Assembly (NCBI GenBank): GCA_963626285.1
Contig: CAVFWQ010000021.1
Location: 1 to 23,162 of the forward strand
Reading direction: 5' to 3'
Length of the DNA stretch: 23,162 bases
DNA from: CAVDRM01 sp963626285
GTDB taxonomy: Bacteria > Bacillota > Clostridia > Christensenellales > Aristaeellaceae
Under the pieces are notes generated by a model. The model did not search any database and was not told the DNA's origin. It saw nothing but the letters and a program-made list of their open reading frames with translations. The position numbers were made by a program, and so were the translations under genes. This document shows, one piece after another, positions 14,972-23,162 of this stretch (the stretch's first letter is position 1; each line of letters opens with the position of its first letter).

Positions 14972-16315
14972 TTACTGCGCCTCCTTCTGAGAAGAAATGG
15001 AATGGGTGAACAGCTTGCCGTCGGGCGTGAGGGTGATCAGGTTCATCAGCAGCACGCGGGTCACGAGAATGGCGGAAATCATGCTGCACACGACGGACAT
15101 CGCCAGCATATTGGCAAAGCCGCGCACGGAGCCCGTGCCGAAGATCATCAGCACGATGGCGGCGATCATGGTGGTGACGTTCGCGTCCAGAATGGCGGAG
15201 AAGGCGTTCTTAAAGCCGGCCTTGGCAGCGAGCTTTACGGGACGTCCCTTTCTGATTTCCTCGCCGAAGCGCTCGAAGATGACGACGTTCGCATCGACCG
15301 CCATGCCGATGCCGAGGATAACGCCGGCGATGCCGGGCAGGGTGAGCTGGATGCCGGGCAGCATAGCCGTCAGCCAGAACAGGAGGATGATGTAGATCAC
15401 CAGCGCCCACGAAGCGGCCACGCCGCTCATGCGGTAGCGGAAGATCATGATGAACATGACCAGCAGGATGCCGATGCCCGCGGCGAGCAGAGAGGTCTGG
15501 AGCGCGTCAACGCCCAGCGTGGCGGAGATGGTATCCACCTTCTGCTGCGTCAGCGTCAGGGGCAGCGCGCCGGACTGGATCTGAATGGCCAGGGTGCGGG
15601 CACTCTCATAGGAGAAGTTGCCGGAAATCTGGCCGCTGCCGCTCGTGATGGCCTCATTGACGGTCGGCGCCATCAGCTCTTTGCCGTCCAGATAAATGCC
15701 GATGGTCTTGCCGACGGAGGCGCTGGTCATGTCCGCGAAAAGCTGTGTGCCTTCCTCATTCAGCTCAAAGGTGACGACGTAATAGTTGTTGATGCTGGAG
15801 GATTCCTGCGCGATGCCCGCACTCTTGACCTGCTTGCCGGTCATGAAGGTCTCGCCGTCGGGGGACTTGAATTCAAGCTCCGCGGGCGTACCGATCAAAT
15901 CAAGAACGGCGTTGGGGTCGGTCACATCGGGAATCTCCACGCGGATGCCGTCCGTGCCGAGCTGCGTCACGGTCGCTTCCGGATAGCCCTGGTCGGTCAG
16001 ACGGGTGCGGATAACATCCATCGTATTCTCGATCAGCACGGCAAAGGTGGCGTCATCGGCCTCCTCCGGCTTCGCCGCCTGATACTCGACGTAAACGCCG
16101 CCGCGCAGGTCAAGACCCAGCGCGATGGAATCGGGCCAGTTGTCCGCATCGACGGGAACCCACGGGAGGAGACGGTAGAGGCCGCCCTCGCCCCAGCGCA
16201 TGCCGTTGGTGGAGAGGACGCCAAGCGCCACGGTCAGCACGAGCAGCACGGCCAAGGTGACGGCCGCCTTGCTCTTTGCGCCCATGTGCTTGCGCGATTT
16301 AACAGGCTTGGACAT
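14972..16315 (-). CDS. secD: protein translocase subunit SecD
   Basis: Membrane partner of SecF. TM1 is near residues 17-37, followed by the LGLDLRGGVYVEY motif, an extracytoplasmic P1 domain to about residue 255, then five helices. One of these carries GIGMAVDANVVIFERFGEEI, with the conserved Asp in VDANV needed for proton coupling. At 447 residues the P1 region is compact, as in many Gram-positive SecD. The start is set at the ATG at 16313-16315 with AGGAAGG upstream; a TTG three codons earlier is a weaker option. It is preceded by a small anchored-protein gene (gap about 95 bases) and followed directly by secF. Confidence 0.97.
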   Translation of the reverse strand: MSKPVKSRKHMGAKSKAAVTLAVLLVLTVALGVLSTNGMRWGEGGLYRLLPWVPVDADNWPDSIALGLDLRGGVYVEYQAAKPEEADDATFAVLIENTMDVIRTRLTDQGYPEATVTQLGTDGIRVEIPDVTDPNAVLDLIGTPAELEFKSPDGETFMTGKQVKSAGIAQESSSINNYYVVTFELNEEGTQLFADMTSASVGKTIGIYLDGKELMAPTVNEAITSGSGQISGNFSYESARTLAIQIQSGALPLTLTQQKVDTISATLGVDALQTSLLAAGIGILLVMFIMIFRYRMSGVAASWALVIYIILLFWLTAMLPGIQLTLPGIAGVILGIGMAVDANVVIFERFGEEIRKGRPVKLAAKAGFKNAFSAILDANVTTMIAAIVLMIFGTGSVRGFANMLAMSVVCSMISAILVTRVLLMNLITLTPDGKLFTHSISSQKEAQ

Positions 16316-16409
16316 AAAATGCAACTTCCTTCCTCAATGTGTGATATATGATTTACATTTTTGACGGCAGACGATTTGTTGAACGGCTGTTCATTGGGAA
16401 AACGGGCCG

Positions 16410-16739
16410 CTAACCGGCGCTGTCCGGCAAATGAAAGGCAAAAAAATTGGCGCGGGTATAGGAGCGGTGGATCACCGGCACGCCGTTGGCGTCACGGCTC
16501 GGCGTATGCAGGGCGCTCAGCCGCGTGCAGGCCGTCGGCAGCGCTTCCGGCCGCGAGGCTTCCCGCGGCGCGCCCGGCGCGGCCTGCTGCGCGTGCGGCA
16601 TCGATGCCTCGATGACCGCCCGATACGGCGGAGCTTCCGTTTTCGGCGCATCCTTCTCCGTCCCCATGACCGTCATGGCGCTCAGCATCAGCACGAGAAT
16701 GCCCAAGACGAGCAAAAGCCCTGCTATCCGTCCGCGCAT
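16410..16739 (-). CDS. small membrane-anchored protein, unknown function
   Basis: A 109-residue product with an N-terminal hydrophobic helix (residues 6-25, GLLLVLGILVLMLSAM) after MRGR, then a polar Ala/Pro-rich segment of about 50 residues (KTEAPPYRAVIEASMPHAQQ and following) and a short C-terminal part with HRSYTRANFF. This fits a secreted or single-pass extracellular protein. No family is recognised. Support for it being real: ATG at 16739 with GGGAGG 7 bases upstream, a strong promoter 45 bases further up, and position directly ahead of secD on the same strand. Because the other frames are also open in this GC-rich stretch, the reading could be wrong, but the combination of start signal and anchor favours this frame. 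Confidence 0.65.
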   Translation of the reverse strand: MRGRIAGLLLVLGILVLMLSAMTVMGTEKDAPKTEAPPYRAVIEASMPHAQQAAPGAPREASRPEALPTACTRLSALHTPSRDANGVPVIHRSYTRANFFAFHLPDSAG

Positions 16740-16783
16740 CCTCCTGCCTCCCTTCGCACCGTTTTCCTTTCAGATTAACTGCT

Positions 16784-16812
16784 ATTATACAAATTTTCAG
16801 TGTCCCCGTCAA
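16784..16812 (-). promoter_or_regulatory. promoter of the small anchored protein-secDF operon
   Basis: Minus strand: TTGACG (16807-16812), 17-base spacer, perfect TATAAT (16784-16789). It points toward the gene starting at 16739 and secD beyond it. Confidence 0.8.
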
Positions 16813-16863
16813 TCTTTTCCGAAAAGAAAACGGGGGAATGCGTGAAACATCCCGCATTTTCCG

Positions 16864-16892
16864 TTGCCTTTTTCGCGTTAATCAGGTATAAT
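16864..16892 (+). promoter_or_regulatory. promoter of the nucleoside-type ABC operon
   Basis: Plus strand: TTGCCT (16864-16869), 17-base spacer, perfect TATAAT (16887-16892), about 54 bases before the TTG start at 16946. It is divergent from, and about 50 bases away from, the secDF promoter. Confidence 0.75.
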
Positions 16893-16945
16893 GAGATAAC
16901 TGAATATAAAAGTCGGTTCACATGAAAGCAAAGGAGCGATGACGC

Positions 16946-18501
<1,556 letters not shown>

Positions 18502-18505
<4 letters not shown>

Positions 18506-19656
18506 AGAACAAAAAGTTTTTGCAGCCGTTCGGCACGCTTCTGTCCGCACTGCTGTGCATTGTCATCGGTCTTGGCATCGGGTTTTTGATTCTGCTGGCG
18601 CTGAGCTGGAGCGCGTTTTTGCAAAGCGGCGCGCCGTTCACCTTCGGGGATGTCGTTTCCAGCGCCTATATGGACGGCTTCCGGCAGATTTTGATGGGCG
18701 GCTTCTTCCTGCAGCCCCGCGGCGTGTACGGCGCGATCACTCTGGCCGCGCCCCTCATCATGACGGGTCTTTCCGTCGGGTTTGCGTTTAAGACGGGTCT
18801 TTTCAACATCGGCGCGGCGGGGCAGTACGCCGTGGGCGCGTTCGGGGGTCTTCTGTTCGCCATCGTGCTCAAATGCCCGTGGTATGTCTGCCTCCTGGGG
18901 GCGATGCTGTTCGGCGCCGTGTGGGGCGCGATTCCGGGGCTCTTCAAGGCGTACCTGAACATCAACGAGGTCATCACCTCCATCATGTTCAACTGGATCG
19001 GGCTGTACGCGGTGAACACTCTGGCCTACGGCGGCGGCACAAGCGCGCTGTACAACGCCAAGACCACCAAGACATGGGCGCTCAAGGGTCTGTATGACCA
19101 GGCGCTGATCCCGAACTTCCAAATCGGGAACTATTTCCGAAATTCCCAGCGCCCGACCATTGCGATTTTCATCGCCATCGCCGTGGCCGTCATCCTGTAC
19201 ATCGTCATCAACAAGACGGTGTTCGGCTATGAGCTGAAGGCGTGCGGCCTGTCCAAGACGGCGGCGAAGTATGCGGGCATCAACGAAAAGAAGAACATCA
19301 TCCTGTCCATGACCATTGCGGGCGCGCTGGCGGGTCTGGGCGCGGGGCTGTATTACCTCTCCGGCACGGCCGAATGGCAGCCGCTGGTGTCCACCGCCCT
19401 GCCGGGCATCGGCTTTGACGGCATCTCCGTGGCGCTGCTGGCTTCGTCCAACCCCATCGGCATCATCTTCTCCGCCCTGTTCATTTCACACATCTCTACG
19501 GGCGGCGGCATGATGAATGCCAACCTCTTCCCGCCGGAAATCGCGGACGTCATTTCCGGCGTCATCATCTACCTGTGCGCGTTCATGATGCTCTTTAAGA
19601 GCGGGGTGCTCAAACTCTTTGTCAAAAAGGATTCGGCGGAAGGGGGCAAGAAATAA
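18502..19656 (+). CDS. Bmp/Nup-type ABC transporter permease 1
   Basis: Integral membrane subunit of the branched-chain amino acid/nucleoside permease family (BPD_transp_2), NupP-like. The 384-residue product has a short basic N-terminus (MKNKKF), a first helix at about 12-36, then the family core starting at GVYGAITLAAPLIMTGLSVG with FKTGLFNIGAAGQYAVGAF and the cytoplasmic segment LNINEVITSIMFNWIG. Helices continue to residue 375. It overlaps the ATPase gene by 4 bases and the second permease by one base, so the three are translationally coupled. It should pair with the next gene product as a heterodimer. Confidence 0.94.
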
Positions 19657-20576
19657 TGCTGCTTCTTCTTATTAAATACACCCTTCTGTACAGCATTGTG
19701 CTGATGCTGGTGGCGCTGGGCGGCATGTTCTCCGAGCGCAGCGGCATCATCAACATCGCTTTGGAGGGCATTATGGTCATCGGCGGTCTGGCGGGCGTGC
19801 TGGTCGCCTCGGCCATGCAGAACGCCGCGCCCGCGCTGATGGTGACGGTCTCCATCCTGACCGCGGGCCTGGCGGGGGTCATCTATTCCCTGCTGCTTGC
19901 GTTTGCTTCCATCAACCTGAAGGCCGACCAGACCATCGGCGGCACGGCGCTGAACATTCTGGCGACGGCCGTGGCCATGGTCATCGCCAAGCGCGTCAAC
20001 GGGACGCAGAGCCCGAAGCTCAGCTATCCGAACGAGGCATTCATCTTCAACATCGGCGGCGTGACGGTCAACATCTTCTTCTTCCTGGGCATCCTGCTGC
20101 TGATTGCCGCCTATGTGATTCTGTATAAGACGCGGCTGGGTCTTCGCCTGCGCTCCTGCGGCGAGCATCCGCAGGCGGCGAGCAGCGTGGGCATCAATGT
20201 GTACAAAATGCGCTATACGGGCGTGCTGTTTTCCGGCTTTCTGGGCGGCTTGGGCGGCTTTGCCTACATCGTGCCCGCCGTGCAGAGCTGGACCTTTGAG
20301 GTCGGTGTCGCGGGCATGGGCTTCCTGGCGCTGGCGGTCATGATTTTCGGGCAGTGGAAGCCGTTCCGCATTTTCTTTGCGGCGCTGTTCTTCTCGGTCT
20401 TCAAGTCCTTGGCCAACATCGCCGATTCCATCTCCTTTTTGGCGGCGCTCAAGTGGCCGAAGGAAATCTATAACATGATGCCCTTCATCGCTTCCATGTT
20501 CCTGCTGGCGCTCACGAGCAAGAAATCCCGCGCGCCTAAGGCCGAGGGAATACCGTATGACAAGGGCATGAGATGA
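19656..20576 (+). CDS. Bmp/Nup-type ABC transporter permease 2
   Basis: Second membrane subunit (NupQ-like, 306 residues). The family signature GGMFSERSGIINIALEGIMVIGGLAGV is seen near residues 22-48 (in consecutive pieces), followed by ASINLKADQTIGGTALNILA and the RSCGEHPQAASSVGINVYKMRY coupling region at about 165-187. The remaining helices run up to residue 290, with a short basic tail. It starts in the TAATG overlap with permease 1. No substrate-binding lipoprotein gene follows; the next 420 bases are non-coding and then comF begins, so the binding protein must be encoded elsewhere. Confidence 0.94.
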   Translation: MLLLLIKYTLLYSIVLMLVALGGMFSERSGIINIALEGIMVIGGLAGVLVASAMQNAAPALMVTVSILTAGLAGVIYSLLLAFASINLKADQTIGGTALNILATAVAMVIAKRVNGTQSPKLSYPNEAFIFNIGGVTVNIFFFLGILLLIAAYVILYKTRLGLRLRSCGEHPQAASSVGINVYKMRYTGVLFSGFLGGLGGFAYIVPAVQSWTFEVGVAGMGFLALAVMIFGQWKPFRIFFAALFFSVFKSLANIADSISFLAALKWPKEIYNMMPFIASMFLLALTSKKSRAPKAEGIPYDKGMR

Positions 20577-20751
20577 GGACGCGCCGCAGCGCTTTCAAAC
20601 GCATGAAATTCCGATTCATCATTTGATGCGCAAATTCGCCTTTGGCGATGCAGGAACACGTGCATTTTACCCTGATACGGTTCAGATACTTTACGGCATC
20701 ACCGCACAATTCGGCGACTCGCAAAAATGTGCCTTTTGCGCCATCTACTTC

Positions 20752-20797
20752 TTGCAAAAATCTCGATTTACATCCAGTAAACCATCGATTTTTGCAA
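20752..20797. repeat. 46-bp imperfect palindrome
   Basis: Perfect 11-bp arms TTGCAAAAATC (20752-20762) and GATTTTTGCAA (20787-20797) enclose a second small stem TTTAC/GTAAA (20767-20771 and 20777-20781). In RNA either strand would form a long hairpin with an internal loop. No T-run directly follows. Confidence 0.6.
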
Positions 20798-20856
20798 TCG
20801 CATCTGACACAAAATTCACTATTTATCGTGCCGCCTCATTTGTGCGGTGCTGCCTT

Positions 20857-20887
20857 AAGCCGCTTTGCCGTTGCAGGGCGGCTTTTT
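20857..20887 (+). terminator. probable intrinsic terminator after the ABC permease genes
   Basis: Plus-strand stem AAGCCGC (20857-20863) with GCGGCTT (20878-20884), 14-base loop, ending in five T (20883-20887). It lies about 280 bases after the last permease gene and 110 bases before comF. Confidence 0.65.
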
Positions 20888-20999
20888 GAACATCACGGCA
20901 TGGCCTGCATCGTGACGGAAACAGACCGGAGCGGGCTTATCCATCGCGCATCATAATAGAAGAAATTGACGAAATATTCGGTGACGGGAGGGAAAAAGG

Positions 21000-21728
21000 C
21001 TGCTGGCGCGTCACACATTCTGCATCGGCTGTCAGAAGAAAATCGAAATTCTGCGGCAGCTTCCGCTCTGCGCGGCCTGCACATACAGGCTGCTGCACGC
21101 GCAGAGGGAGCGGCTGCCCGTCTGCCCTGTCTGCCTGTCCGCGCTGCGGTCGGGCGGCGAATGTCCCGTGTGTGCGCAGGACAAGGCGCATGTCATCGAG
21201 CGCACCTTTTCGCCGTATCGCTATCGCGGGCTGGTTCGGCGGCTGATCCTGCATTTCAAGTTTCACGGTGATGTCCGCGCCGCCGCCCTGCTTGCCGGCG
21301 GGATGCGCCGCGCTGTGGCCGGACGGGATTTTGACGCTGTCGTCTATGTCCCGCTGCATCCAAACAGGAAGCTGCAGCGCGGCTTTGACCAGGCGGAGCT
21401 GCTGGCACGGCTGGTTGCCGACAGCCGATGGCCGCTGCTGCCCGCCCTTCAGCGAAACCGAGACACCAAGGCGCAGTCCCTGCTGGTTTCGCCTGATGCA
21501 CGGCTTCGGAACATCCGCGGCGCATTCAATGCTTCGCCCGATATTTCTGTGCGGGGAAAGTCCCTGCTCTTGGTGGATGATGTGCGCACCTCCGGCGCAA
21601 CGGCGCTGGCCTGCGCGCAGGCGTTGCACGATGCGGGCGCAGAATCGGTCTGCCTGCTGGTCGCCGCCATCGCGCCGGGCAGCGGGAGAAAAATCAAAAA
21701 TCGACCTGAAAGAAGGAGCTTTTATTGA
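21000..21728 (+). CDS. comF: ComF family protein (amidophosphoribosyltransferase-like)
   Basis: PRTase-fold protein related to competence protein ComFC, needed for DNA uptake in naturally competent bacteria, though found widely in others. From the CTG at 21000 the 242-residue reading has a four-pair zinc ribbon (C8/C11, C24/C27, C42/C45, C55/C58), then RTFSPYRYRGLVRRLILHFK, the PLHPNRKLQRGFDQAELLA segment and the PRPP-binding loop LLLVDDVRTSGAT at about 189-201. There is no ATG, GTG or TTG between the upstream stop (20982) and the zinc finger; GTG at 21168 would delete almost all of the zinc ribbon. GGGAGGG at 20986-20992, 7 bases before CTG 21000, supports a CTG start or points to a lost ATG. 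Its stop overlaps the start of the amidase gene by one base. Confidence 0.85.
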   Translation: MLARHTFCIGCQKKIEILRQLPLCAACTYRLLHAQRERLPVCPVCLSALRSGGECPVCAQDKAHVIERTFSPYRYRGLVRRLILHFKFHGDVRAAALLAGGMRRAVAGRDFDAVVYVPLHPNRKLQRGFDQAELLARLVADSRWPLLPALQRNRDTKAQSLLVSPDARLRNIRGAFNASPDISVRGKSLLLVDDVRTSGATALACAQALHDAGAESVCLLVAAIAPGSGRKIKNRPERRSFY

Positions 21729-22015
21729 TGATGATTCGGCGTTTTTTTCTTTTATGGCTTGCGCTGCTGCTGACCTGCCCGGCAGCGTTTGGCGAAATGA
21801 CCGTCACGAAAAAGAACAAGGGCTTTTCCAATGCCTCGCTGAGCGCGGAAAACGGCTGCCTTTCCTACGCCTTCACCGCGCCCGATTACCGGTACCTGAC
21901 GCTGAAATACAGGACGGGCAATGAATCCGGCACGGTCGTCATTGAGGGGGGGCGGGACGGTTTGAGGGCAGCATCCCGCTTTTGTATACAAGTTCCGCGA
22001 AAAGCGCCTCGCTGA
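21728..22015 (+). CDS. N-terminal fragment of N-acetylmuramoyl-L-alanine amidase (frameshifted)
   Basis: Starts at ATG 21728 (AAGGAG 9 bases upstream, TGATG overlap with comF). The product has a signal peptide (IRRFFLLWLALLLTCPAAFG) followed by a beta-rich segment (MTVTKKNKGFSNASLSAENG and on). After the GAG-GGG-GGG codons at 21944-21952 the frame changes to an unlikely Arg-rich end and stops at 22015. The downstream -1 frame instead continues smoothly (GRFEGSIPLLYTSSAKSASL) into the amidase, so this is the first ~75 residues of one protein of about 452 residues. Fused reading requires one extra base in the G-run or a ribosomal -1 slip. Confidence 0.75.
   Translation: MMIRRFFLLWLALLLTCPAAFGEMTVTKKNKGFSNASLSAENGCLSYAFTAPDYRYLTLKYRTGNESGTVVIEGGRDGLRAASRFCIQVPRKAPR
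21946..21952 (+). other. run of seven G at the amidase frameshift
   Basis: G at 21946-21952, read as G GGG GGG in the incoming frame. A -1 slip of both codons would re-pair perfectly, and a single-base gain would restore the frame. It could be a sequencing error, a contingency tract or a programmed slip site. Confidence 0.7.
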
Positions 22016-23085
22016 CCGTGCTGTCCATGAATCAAAAGGAGCTGTTCGCCATGCGCACTCCGCTGACGCCTATCGCGGAGGAAACGCCCAAAGATGAAAA
22101 GGGCGCGTCCGGCCGTGTGGACGACCTTGTTTTAACGGCGGACGCGGACGGCGTGGGGTATCGCTTTGCCGCGTCCGGCCGAAGCAGCGTTTCTCTGTCC
22201 TTCCGCACGGTCGCACAGAAGGGGACGCTGACCGTCCGCCCCGATGAAGACGGCGTGTTTTCCGGTACGCTTTCCCTTCCCTGCGCGCACGCCGGCGATC
22301 TGGTCACGCTGACGCTGAAGACGAAGAAGGGAAAGAAGCTGGCGGAAGCGCAGGAAAGGCTTGCCTTTGAAGCGCCGGAAATCGGCATCGTCAACGCGGA
22401 CGGCCCGCTGTCCGGCGTTATCGTCTGTCTTGACCCCGGCCATCAAAGCCTGCCTGTATCCGTTGCGTGGGTGCAGAAAATGCCCGGCTCGAACGAAACG
22501 GCCAAGGGCGGCTCTGCGGGACAGGCGCAGGGCTGCGTGACCCTCCGCAGGGAGTCCGTCGTGGTGCTGGAGATCGCTTACAAGGCCTGCCGCGCCCTGC
22601 GGGAAATGGGCGCAAGCGTTTATATGACGCGCTGGGAGGAGCAGGTGTCCGTCACCAACATGGAACGCGCCGCCTATGCCAACGAGGTGAACGCGGACTA
22701 TTTCATCCGCATTCATTTGAATTTGGCCGACAGCAAGACCGCCGATGCCATTTATGTATACAGTCCCAAGAATTCCGCCTATGCGCGTGAAGCGGCAGAC
22801 GAGGAGACCTATCAGGCCATGAACGCCGCATTGCTGGAGGCGCTGAAGAGCGCCACGGGCGTAGAAGGCGGCCGCAGCCGTTTTTCGGACCAGTTCATCG
22901 CCAATAACTGGGCGAAAATGCCCGCGTTTTTGATTGAAGTCGGCTTTATGTCCACGCCGTCCAACGACCTGCTTTGCTCCTATGCGCCCTACCAGCAGCA
23001 CATCGCCGACGGCATCGCACAGGGCGTGATGGAAATGGAAAAGATAAAACGGAGCGCGGAGCAGCGTGATGTGCAGGAAGAATGA
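21982..23085 (+). CDS. N-acetylmuramoyl-L-alanine amidase (Amidase_3), C-terminal part of split gene
   Basis: Peptidoglycan hydrolase that cleaves the MurNAc-L-Ala bond outside the cell. The open frame extends back to 21946, joining the upstream fragment. A beta-rich region of about 130 residues precedes the catalytic domain, which begins at VIVCLDPGHQ. Zinc ligands are the His of DPGH, the Glu of RRESVV and the His of FIRIHLN; the catalytic Glu is in FLIEVGFMS. All four are present, so the enzyme core is intact. On its own the fragment lacks a signal peptide: its only local start is a TTG at 21982 with no ribosome binding site, supporting that it is expressed only as part of the longer protein. 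It follows comF in a coupled pair. Confidence 0.9.
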   Translation: MYTSSAKSASLTVLSMNQKELFAMRTPLTPIAEETPKDEKGASGRVDDLVLTADADGVGYRFAASGRSSVSLSFRTVAQKGTLTVRPDEDGVFSGTLSLPCAHAGDLVTLTLKTKKGKKLAEAQERLAFEAPEIGIVNADGPLSGVIVCLDPGHQSLPVSVAWVQKMPGSNETAKGGSAGQAQGCVTLRRESVVVLEIAYKACRALREMGASVYMTRWEEQVSVTNMERAAYANEVNADYFIRIHLNLADSKTADAIYVYSPKNSAYAREAADEETYQAMNAALLEALKSATGVEGGRSRFSDQFIANNWAKMPAFLIEVGFMSTPSNDLLCSYAPYQQHIADGIAQGVMEMEKIKRSAEQRDVQEE

Positions 23086-23162
23086 AAGGAATTTCCCGAA
23101 CACCCATCAAACGAATCCGAAACAAACCGGGACCGGACGTACAATAATTCCGAACGGGTCAA

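Larger units (their letters stand above)
20577..20999. other. gene-poor, AT-richer intergenic stretch with several inverted repeats
   Basis: No gene is supported in 423 bases. Composition is visibly AT-richer than the flanking genes. Inverted repeats are CGCC-TTT-GGCG near 20635-20650, CGCAAAA/TTTTGCG at 20720-20726 and 20734-20740, an 11-bp perfect pair at 20752-20762/20787-20797 with an inner TTTAC/GTAAA stem, and the terminator hairpin at 20857-20884. The word GCAAAAAT recurs in both orientations. On the minus strand 20536-20757 is open from a TTG for 73 codons, running into the permease gene antisense, without a clear ribosome binding site. It could be a structured RNA, a decayed gene or a copy of an intergenic repeat. 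Confidence 0.5.

Noticed and set aside
14639..16351. A 570-codon plus-strand open frame opposite secD
   Set aside because: The His/Asp/Gly-rich reading is the typical reverse complement of a GC-rich membrane protein gene; SecD on the minus strand is certain.
20536..20757. A 73-codon minus-strand frame as a real gene
   Set aside because: TTG start without a clear ribosome binding site, runs into the permease gene antisense, and lies in a repeat-rich stretch; kept only as an observation.
23086..23162. Possible start of a further gene or repeat at the right edge
   Set aside because: The remaining 77 bases show no start with a ribosome binding site and no clear hairpin; too short to judge.

Overview
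The window reads as a chromosomal segment of a GC-rich member of the Clostridia (Bacillota), probably an uncultured gut-type lineage. This rests on strong AGGAGG-type ribosome binding sites, frequent TTG/GTG starts, a lysine riboswitch, HemZ-type radical-SAM coproporphyrinogen dehydrogenase, a recJ-rsh-dtd-MBL-hemZ gene string, a secD-secF pair and a Bmp/Nup-type nucleoside ABC operon. It is mostly housekeeping sequence. I see no prophage, CRISPR array, rRNA or tRNA.

Layout. Positions 1-418 hold no convincing gene; the first ~110 bases are distinctly AT-rich. galM (minus) lies at 419-1465 with a good promoter. A small membrane-anchored protein of unknown function (plus) ends before a near-perfect 40-bp palindrome at 2171-2210. 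An orphan YgiT-type zinc-finger protein (minus) has its own promoter. Next, on the minus strand, is a lysine importer operon: promoter at 5246-5273, lysine riboswitch aptamer at 5046-5223, intrinsic terminator at 4996-5020, then binding protein, permease and ATPase, closed by a terminator at 2594-2620.

From 13971 down to 5306 runs a seven-gene minus-strand operon: recJ, bifunctional (p)ppGpp synthetase/hydrolase, dtd, an unknown membrane protein, an MBL-fold hydrolase, hemZ and an orphan zinc/manganese-binding protein. Gaps are from -4 to about 40 bases. It combines DNA repair, stringent response, tRNA proofreading, detoxification, heme synthesis and metal acquisition. Upstream, secD-secF, led by a small anchored protein, form another minus-strand operon with its own terminator at 14012-14039.

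A divergent promoter region (16740-16945) separates this from the plus-strand ABC operon (ATPase with two cassettes plus two permeases), which lacks its binding protein here. A 423-base gene-poor, relatively AT-rich stretch full of inverted repeats follows. Then comes comF, whose zinc-finger N-terminus is only recovered by assuming a CTG start, coupled to an N-acetylmuramoyl-L-alanine amidase gene split by a -1 frameshift at a run of seven G.

The points most worth a second look are the lysine riboswitch that gives the ABC importer its substrate, the G-run frameshift in the amidase, the non-AUG start of comF, and the structured intergenic region at 20577-20999. I found no clear candidate for a wholly new multi-gene system.
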